64,000 bases of DNA from Tubulanus polymorphus (taxonomy: Eukaryota > Nemertea > Palaeonemertea > Tubulaniformes > Tubulanidae), in the NCBI RefSeq assembly GCF_964204645.1, contig NC_134031.1:20209307-20273306 (forward strand), read 5' to 3'. Shown piece after piece: positions 56,601-64,000 of the stretch; positions within the stretch are counted from its first letter, which is position 1, and each line of letters starts with the position of its first letter. Below the pieces are notes generated by a model. That model ran no database searches, was not told where the DNA came from, and was given only the letters and a program-made list of their open reading frames with translations. Position numbers and translations under genes: made by a program.

Positions 56601-59600
56601 ATTTTCACTCGTCAGATTTCTCATGCCGGCGATATATGCATGGTCCAGGTGCTGGGCGTGGTTTTATAGACCGGTTTCAAACTTTAACCCAGAGGCTAAC
56701 TCGGTAGGAAATGAATCGAGTTAGCCCCCGGGTTAAAGTTGATGTCCGTCTATAAAACTGGCTCCAAAGTTTTTAGTTTTTGGCATGCCTTTGAAATGAC
56801 AAATCAAGATGCTTCATTGTACAGTAAAACGATAGCTCAACGTGAAAGCAGCTATAATGTTAAGTTTGACTGAATTGCTCGGATAAGGTTCTAGCAATGC
56901 CTGTAAGGGAAGATGATAGGTTTGACTAAGGCAGGCTTCTGTACCGTGGCGGTCTAGTGATGTAATCAGATTTGAATCCCCGCGAGGGAGAGTGAAAGGT
57001 AAACTAGGACAGGGGTTCGTAGTCTTACAAGGTCATCAGGTTCCAATCCCTGCTGAGGGAGGACGTGGATTTGTACTGCGGCACAGTCACGCGAGTTCAC
57101 GTCAACAGAGTTGAGGCAAATGATAAGAGAATAACAACATGCGTACAAACATTCCATACACAAGCTTTACAAACAGCTAAGTAAAAAGTCTAGCATTTCA
57201 TTTTCATAAACGCGACGAAAAATATCTTCCAACAAAAAATTCCAGTAGTTATCGCACCGGAAGAATTCTCGACATTAGAAACGAGCGCGATAAAAACTGA
57301 AGCGTTTGTGAGATAACATATAAATTACATGCGTAACGAACGAACGAATTGAAACATGACACGACATGCAAGCAATAAATACACTTGTGACGGCTAGAAC
57401 TTGTACAGTAGGTAGTGGTTCCAACATGCAGATTATTCTAGCTTGAATTACCGAAATATCGCTGCTGTTGTTGCCGCGGGATACGAACGCTCAATTCTCG
57501 AGGTACGTCGACGTAATACGGCCACGCGTTTAATATAGATCGTGTGGTCGCCATCAACGATGTACGACACGCGAGGCAGCGGTCTGTCGATTGTTGCGTC
57601 TGTGTATACGAACGTTGCGTTATTTGATGGATATCTTTCCGGTCGCGCTGTTCGTCGAACCGTCGAATGCAGCTGCCGCATTTCCGTAAATCGCGGTCGA
57701 ACGACGGCAACGTTTTGACTCGATTCTCCGCGGCAAATTCACCGCGATCGTTCGCGGATCCTTCCGACTGACGATGATCACCGCAATCGTTCAGCGATCG
57801 TTCCGACTGACGATGATCACCGCGATCGTTCAGCGATCGTTCCGACTGACGATGATCACCGCGATCGTTCAGCGATCGTTCCGACTGACGATGATCACCG
57901 CGATCGTTCAGCGATCGTTCCGACTGACAATGATCACCGCGATCGTTCAGCGATCGTTCCGACTGACGATGATCACCGCGATCGTTCAGCGATCGTTCCG
58001 ACTGACGATGATCCGAGTCGAATCCGTTCGCCGTACAGATCACCGTATTGATCAACGTTTGCGTGTCGGTCGTCTCCGATGAGCGTACACTAGCGCCATC
58101 TGTATCAACGTCTGCCTCGTCGCCGACCATCGGCTCGTAACTACTGCTGCTGTAGTAATGAATCTGTTGCTGTAAAACGATATCTTTTGTGTCTCTGTTT
58201 TTGGCCATTTGTCGCTGCAGACTATCTTTGCTTGTGATTGAATCCACCGGTAGAGTCCGACGCTCGGACGGTGATCCGGATGATTCATCCACATCCAGGT
58301 CATCGTCGCAGGCGTCTGTGCTTCCGAAATTCATCGCCAAAACCACAAATTCATCACTAACCTGTTCAACAAGGTCATTAGACATTTTGCCACTTATTTC
58401 AGCACCACCGTCTCCTATTTCATGGACAAGGTCATTGTCAAGGTCAATTCTCGCTGCTGTCTTATTGTCAAGGTCATTATCAAGGTCACTTGAATCAGCT
58501 CCGTCTGCCGTCTTATTGTCATGGTTGCTTGAATCGAGTCCATTAGTTGTTTTATCATCAAGGTCGCTCGGTCTACCGAAGAATCGTTCGATCTCTCCCT
58601 CCTCTTTAACGGTACTCGATTCGCTACTCGCTGAATTAATAATGATATCAGGAATCGGCGTCTGCTCGCGAGATCGACACGATATTGTCGAAATGCCATC
58701 GTCTGATCGGTTTGATATCTGACTATCGGCGCACGATTCGTGCGCAGACGACTGGTAGAAATTATCTACGATTCCGCAGAACGGTGACACGAGTCTTTGA
58801 GAGCGGCGTCGAGTCTCATCGGAGTCGGGCAGCGATCGTTGGTCGCAGGTGGTGCTACTATCCGAATCGTAATTCAAACCATCACCTCTTTCACGACGTT
58901 GACTCGTAATACATTCCGACAGTTCGGCGAACAGACTTTTATTACCGCTGACGCTGTGTTTCGTGCTTTTAGTTTTATCGGCATCCTCCGTCTCTAAGCC
59001 GCGAATCCGCCCGATAGATTCTGATTCATGTGTCGCTGATTCCGATTCGCTGGTACGACACTCACTGGCGTCCTGAGACGACGATGACGCCGGTAAACTG
59101 GAACCGGTCACGCAGCGATGTTCGATCGACGCGACCGATGAAGAACGCTCCTGGCTGTCGTTATTTCGTCTACCGCGAATATCTTCTTCGTTGTCGTCTG
59201 CGCGGTGAATTTCATCACGCGACCTTGACCCGGGGGCTACCAGAACGGCGCCCCGATCTAACAATACGCTTCCTGAATGTGAAATTGACTCGATCCGATC
59301 TAAATGCTCGTCTATTATTTTGATTTGCTGGTCACCGAAATAATCGCCTTCCAACAAACCTCGACTTCTGTTCTCCTTTTGTCGTATAATATTTTCGACA
59401 CCGCTTACAATTCCAGGTCGAACCTTGATCACATTATTCACCGAACCGTTCGACTGATATTTAATAACTTCATCAGTAATTCCACAGGATTGAGCAGAAT
59501 TTCTAGTATTCTCATTCGATTCGTTCCCTTCTCGATTGCCCCGCCCATTTCCATCGATAATCGACGATTGACAGCTATCCGAATCGGAATATTCGATGAG

Positions 59601-62600
59601 CTTCGCTTTTTCGCGTTTGATCGTGTCCTGAACGTTCAATATTAATGTTTCAACCAGCGACGAGTAACGCTGGAAGTTTTTCTTGACGCCGATGCGGCCG
59701 ATACGATGAGTGCACGGAGGCGACCGAGTCTTGGCGGCGCTGGATTCACAAGAACGACAGGTAACTGAGAATAGATTCAAAATGAACAATCAGTTCAGGA
59801 TTTTGTCACTCGCGTGCAGGTGGCAACCAGCACTCACCCCGGTGATGCGACTACAGTTCAATCAGTTCTACCCACTCAAATTTAGTTCATTTCAATGCTA
59901 CGGAATGAAATACTATCAGGGTGACCACTTTTATTTGACTTGATCTGCTAAGAGTCCAATCAATTAACGCAGTCAAAACATTGATGGAAACCGTTTGCCA
60001 TCTCAACAAATAAGGTAAGTGGCCACCCTGATTATCAAACATACATGATTGTATATTCTGCTTAGCATTCAGTATAGTTTTCATTGAAAATTGATTCAAA
60101 AAAGTTCATTGATTTTTAGTGAAATGTGTAAGAAACTGTAGTTACTGTCAGCCGACCTGGTGGATAGTCGCTTGCCACAGCAGCGCTGCCATTACCTCAT
60201 AGAACTGATAACAAGGCAGGTTTTGTTTGAAATGTTTTTTGCGCATTTGTTAATAAATACACCAGACCAGGCGACCTAATGTTGTTAATTGTAGTATTTT
60301 TCACAAAAAATTGGATATTTAAGTGAATATGACCTGAAGTCATTTCAGAGTATTTTGATAATTTTGGGAGAAGTTGAGCTTTTATAAAGAGGAGTAACTA
60401 CTCTCAAATAGAATTCAAAGTTGGGTCTGATGCACCCAACCTTTAAATATATTCCTGAAAACTGATCCGGTGTTTTCATTTCAACCTTGTAACCAACCAG
60501 GTTTACACATTATGCCATTGCGGAAACTAGATATAAGGAGACTTCTGGAGGCCCACAATTTTTATTTCTCGGCTTTGCTCAATATCTGGAATCGCTATTT
60601 TTAAATGTGAATGCATTCATTTCAATCGAAACCTGCCTACCCTAATCAGTTCAACACTCTGGATGCTGCGTCAAAATCCTGATAACCATAAAACAACGAT
60701 GTAAATTACAGAAACAGCAACCTTTGAAATACCCACACGGGACTAGTTTCAAAAAGCTACTGAAGCCCGAGCGCCGATTTCATTATTTTGGTGAATAATC
60801 AGAATTCTGCTTTTTGAAACACGACCCGACATAGAAAGAGCACGTTTAAAAGATCGAAGAACATTTTATCGTCGTAACAGTCCAATAGTGAAAGCTTATC
60901 CAGCGAGCATAAAACATGAAAGATCGATGGAAAGTCTTATTTACCTGCATGGGCTGAGTTGAATAGACCGCCATTAGCTACTGGATTATGACGGGTTGAA
61001 CGATGGTGCAAAAAGTCTTGTTCATTTTCTTGTTTTTCAATGTTTCCTCGGTCCAAAACATCTATAACAAGCAAAGAGAACAGCCGTGAATATGTCTTTT
61101 TGAAATAATGAACAAAACTAGGACAGCAATCCTTCTCTACATGCCAGATACAGTCGAACAAGATTTTTTCATCTCAAATTAATTGAAACAAATTTAAAAG
61201 GTCTTAAAGATATTTCATATTCGCTAACCTTGGCTCAGACGAAGACTACCGGTGGCTCCCTCTTCTGCCGCTTTCTCTAATTTCTGTCGCAGCGCCAGAT
61301 TGTTCTGAATGCTGCGTTCCAATTGCACGCGTAGATTTCCGATTTCGTTCAGCAAATCTGCCATTCCCGGCATATCTGCATTGTATAAGATAGATTTATA
61401 ATAGGTTGAGCTATATACGAACATGAATCATTATTATTGTATCGTTATTGTCGTCTGACTTCATTGATTGAAACAATCTCTGTGAGATAATAACCAACCT
61501 TTAGGTTCCTTCTTCATCGCTTCATAAACGAGTAGTTCCTGTTTTAATGCTTGATTACATCCCTGACACGACTCTAACTGTTCCTGTACTAGATGCAACT
61601 CCTCTTTCAGCCTTAAACAAAACAATAGATCATCATCATTTCAGAAAATGCCCCTCCAGATACACACCTGGGCCAATAAAAGTTCATCGTTACTAAGGTA
61701 TTTATCTGCCGATTATCTTTAACCAACTTTTGACCAACTGGGTCCAGTTCCACAGTTCTGAGTTAAGATTTGACCCTGGGTTAAAACATTGAAAATGAAC
61801 TAACTTTAACTCAGAGTTAACTCTAACTCACAACTGTGGAACTGGGTCCTGGTGTCTGAATAAGAAAGACCCTCGCTAACATCTAACAAATCTAGGCATT
61901 CATAAAAAGAATCAAATCAGTAATTCTCCAACTAAAATAGTGATAAATAGTTTACTCTACCCGGTAACATTGGGACTATAAATATTTCACCAGAGTTCAG
62001 CACCATGGAAATAAATTTTTCCAAACAAGTTATAGAAAAGTCTGACCGATTAAGGAGGAGTCTACTGCACTGAAAATCAGGAATAGTAGGAAGCTCATCA
62101 TGTTAAAAGTTTACTTACATGCGAATCTTGTTGAAATTCAAGCGATGTTTCTCTTCGACGTCTGCTAAGCGATCCATGAGCTCTTTGTTATCTTCATTTT
62201 TTGCTTTAATCATCTCGTCCTGTTGCCCGACGAGCTCGTTACACTCGGTTAACAGCATTTCCTTCCGTTCCAGATCGGATCTCATCTTATCCGCGACATC
62301 GGCTTTTTCTTCGTCGCAACACTTCAGTTGTTTTTTCAAACGTTCGATTTCATTTTCGAGACCGTCTTTCTGTAACAGCTGACCGCGCAGTATGTTCACC
62401 TCGCCCGCTAATTCACGACGATCAGCCGCTTCCGCGCGCAGCGTATCGTAACCGCACAGAAGCTGCGATTTTTGCGCGATTTCCGATTTCAAGCCGGAGA
62501 CTTCGGCGATGAGTTTCTCGTTGGACCGTTTTTCGTCGGAGAGTTTTCGATTCTGCTCGTCGAGCTGTTCGACGAGGTCTCGCGTGTCTCTTTCCAATTC

Positions 62601-63785
62601 GTGAATCTTGTTAATATCCGCATCTACAAATAACAGAAATCAATTATTATTTCATTGTTAATCGTTTCCTTACTGAAAGCGTTAAAATGGACACTCACCG
62701 CGTTGCCGCGTACTGGCAAGTTGATCTTCCAGTTGTTTTTTCAAATGTTCGTTGGTATTTATCGTTTCTTCCAGTCTGAGTCTCAACGAACGAATACCGT
62801 TCAAATGTTCCTGCAACGTATCCACGTGCGTCGCCTCGTGATGCGTCGACGACGAACTGTAACCGACGTTCGTCACTTTAAACGATTCGTACAGCGCCAC
62901 TTCGTCGCGTAGCGTATTGTTCAAATCTTCGGCGGCATGCAGCCGCGAACGCAACAATCCGATTTCTCTACGCTGAAATTCGAATTCGTCGTTCGGCGAC
63001 GAGTGAACCGATTTGCTCGATCCGCCGGAGTATTTCGCGTTACGATCCTGACCAGACGATTTAACGATTCCGCGTTGATCGCGGTGCGAATAAACCGGAG
63101 TCGTCGGAATCTCCTTCCGTCCGTCTGCTGCGTACGAGGAACCGTCCGCGGATTGCGACGCATTATCCTGCGCGGATAATTTAAAACGGTCGGTTCCGCG
63201 ATGATCGTGAGAATAAACCTCGGTCGAGATTCCCGTCCGTACGTCTGCTGAGTAACCGTTTGGCTTCTTTTCGGATATATATTTTTCGTTTCGTTCCGTG
63301 TTGCTAAACGGACGACGATTCGAATAGGAGTCGAATTCGCCGTTTTCGTAAAGATCGCCGCCCGATACATCGGTCAACGTTCTCCGCTGCTGCAAGTCCG
63401 GAGCGATGTATCCGAACGAATAATCGTCCGGATACCGAGACGAGATACCGCCGTGATCGACATCTAGTTTCGTCGGAACGCTCGACGATAACGTCGACTC
63501 GCTGTCCTCCGATAGATAGTCGACGACGCTTCTGTTTCTCATCGGGGAAAACCCGTTGCTATCGTCGTGACTACTACGCGTTGTTTTATGGCGTAGCTGC
63601 TCGCGTGAATCGTTCTGTAGTTCGAGCGTCGCGGGATCGAAGTCGTCGGAGTCGACTGAATGATAACTGTAATGATACGACGATGACTCTCCCTTGTGAC
63701 GTCGGTTTTCTTTAGTCAGTTTCTCGGCCACGACGGAAGATGAACGCGATGAATTGGGATTAGTGTCGGCGAGCTCTTGACAACT
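53658..63785 (-). CDS. Centrosomal coiled-coil protein, CDK5RAP2/myomegalin (centrosomin) type, C-terminal 1659 aa
   Basis: Eleven exons read leftward in frame: 63785-62699, 62623-62119, 61611-61499, 61375-61229, 61061-60945, 59764-57452, 56509-56390, 56317-56133, 54903-54745, 54371-54233 and 53752-53658 (TAG). The first visible exon opens in phase 0 after a splice acceptor, so the N-terminus with the gamma-tubulin-recruiting CM1 motif would lie beyond the window. Supporting motifs: LRLRLEETINTNEHLKKQLE, KEELHLVQEQLESCQGCNQA, ADLLNEIGNLRVQLERSIQN, then a 771-residue low-complexity acidic/serine-rich exon, YLYAIGKLDDYELLKKQ, AGQSSKLIQLFW and MEEAIVQRLLKTEIVLKKAR. This order of a repeated LxxxL-ERSIxxN block followed by a C-terminal helix set is typical of the vertebrate pair. 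These proteins scaffold pericentriolar material. The giant serine-rich exon is unlike its neighbours. Family assignment is firm from short motifs; orthology to one paralogue is not. Confidence 0.85.
53768..53801. repeat. (AATG)n microsatellite
   Basis: About seven tandem AATG/TGAA units lie in the last intron of the centrosomal gene. Confidence 0.9.
55846..55972. repeat. Foldback element, family B copy
   Basis: GGGGTCGGTTGCATAGTCTC at the left pairs imperfectly with ACAACGGTGCAACCAGCCCC at the right, and the interior has AACCAGTCTTA direct repeats. It is related to the element at 14702-14842. It lies in an intron of the centrosomal gene. Confidence 0.65.
56655..56765. repeat. Foldback element, family C
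   Basis: The left end GTTTTATAGACCGGTTTCAA and the right end GTCCGTCTATAAAACTGG pair. Inside, CTAACTCGGTAGG and CGAGTTAGCCCCCGGGTTAA also pair. A half-related element (GGGTTAAAGATAATACCAGT, then CTATAAAACTGGGCCC) is at about 21475-21510. Intronic. Confidence 0.65.
56880..57075. repeat. Possible tRNA-related SINE fragments
   Basis: GGCGGTCTAGTGATGTAATC with AGATTTGAATCCCCGCGAGG about 15 bp on, and a second GGTTCCAATCCCTGCTGAGG, resemble polymerase-III A and B boxes. Spacing and stems are wrong for a functional tRNA. Intronic in the centrosomal gene. Confidence 0.3.
57735..58007 (-). repeat. In-frame 39-bp minisatellite (13 aa x 7) in the centrosomal protein
   Basis: Seven tandem copies of the 13-residue unit RQSERSLNDRGDH are encoded in the large exon 59764-57452. 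Copies vary at single positions (C for the first R in copy 3, C for R in copy 6, RQSEGSANDRGEF in copy 7). The nucleotide copies are almost identical, so the array is young or homogenised. It sits in the disordered serine-rich part. The complementary strand is open too, but that is a shadow of the repeat. Confidence 0.95.
61740..61849. repeat. Foldback element, family A, second copy
   Basis: GGTCCAGTTCCACAGTTCTG at the left and CACAACTGTGGAACTGGGTCC at the right are complementary over about 20 bp, with GAGTTAA/TTAACTC motifs inside. It closely matches the element at 540-645. A half-copy of the 49308-type element abuts its left edge. Confidence 0.8.
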
Positions 63786-64000
63786 CTGAAGAATAAGAAC
63801 ACATCACGTAGCAGTAATCATAATTGATCTGACCCTAAAACAGGGCGGCGACTTTTATTTGATGTGCCTTTTCCCCGACTATTCCTTGAAACGTAGGTTG
63901 TTGTCCCTGAACTGATCTGCTAAGGAACTGTTTTACTCACAATCTCAACAAATTTCCCTGACTTTTACCTTATTTCTAGCTTTTTTTCTACAAAATTCCC
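63786..64000 (-). other. Intron of the centrosomal gene at the window edge
   Basis: The acceptor side of the intron upstream of exon 63785-62699. No exon is recognised up to the edge. Confidence 0.5.

Noticed and set aside
58189..58722. 177-codon plus-strand frame
   Set aside because: It lies antisense inside the large serine-rich exon of the minus-strand centrosomal gene; its serine/arginine bias mirrors that coding strand.

Overview
The window is animal genomic DNA: genes are split by GT-AG introns, AT-rich introns are long, and dispersed foldback elements are everywhere. I place it in an invertebrate metazoan. A small secreted-peptide gene at about 36.6-37.5 kb has the cysteine framework of the sea-anemone type I sodium-channel toxin family. 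That favours a cnidarian, but I cannot exclude another marine invertebrate such as a nemertean, so I leave the phylum open. No species can be read from the sequence alone.

Layout: (1) 278-21884 (+) is the 3' two thirds of a dynamin gene: stalk, PH domain, GTPase effector part and proline-rich tail. It has two tandem, same-length, same-phase versions of one 147-bp effector/stalk exon, with a 19-bp x 12 minisatellite in the intron between them, and two alternative terminal exons. The GTPase domain lies upstream of the window. (2) 22.3-25.3 kb shows no gene. (3) 25.33-36.36 kb is a composite satellite built from a ~76-bp unit carrying a GGTTTGAACCC/GGTTCGAACCC core and a ~200-250-bp near-perfect palindrome. 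In places these form a 490-bp higher-order repeat. It is interrupted by a 1.34-kb insertion with 15-bp target duplications, a 258-bp snapback insertion with 13-bp target duplications, and a 5'-truncated CR1/L2-type LINE fragment. (4) 36630-37501 (-) is the three-exon toxin-like peptide gene, with a TTAA-flanked MITE in an intron. (5) 40877-45596 (+) is a four-exon gene for a 1132-aa secretory-pathway protein: signal peptide, plant-style leucine-rich repeats, cysteine-rich region, then about ten membrane segments. (6) 47597-50721 (+) is an eight-exon gene for a 344-aa FERM protein resembling the FERM-like module of SNX17/SNX31, without a visible PX domain. Its stop codon lies inside a 32-bp minisatellite. 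(7) 53658-63785 (-) is the 3' part (1659 aa) of a centrosomal coiled-coil gene of the CDK5RAP2/myomegalin/centrosomin type, with an in-frame 39-bp (13-aa) x 7 repeat.

The FERM gene and the centrosomal gene are convergent, with about 2.9 kb between their stop codons. The genes look like unrelated neighbours, not a functional cluster. The most notable items are the duplicated dynamin exon pair, the toxin-like gene next to a palindromic satellite, and the plant-style LRR multi-pass protein. Exon models were assembled by hand from splice signals and reading phase; totals are divisible by three, but none is backed by transcript data.
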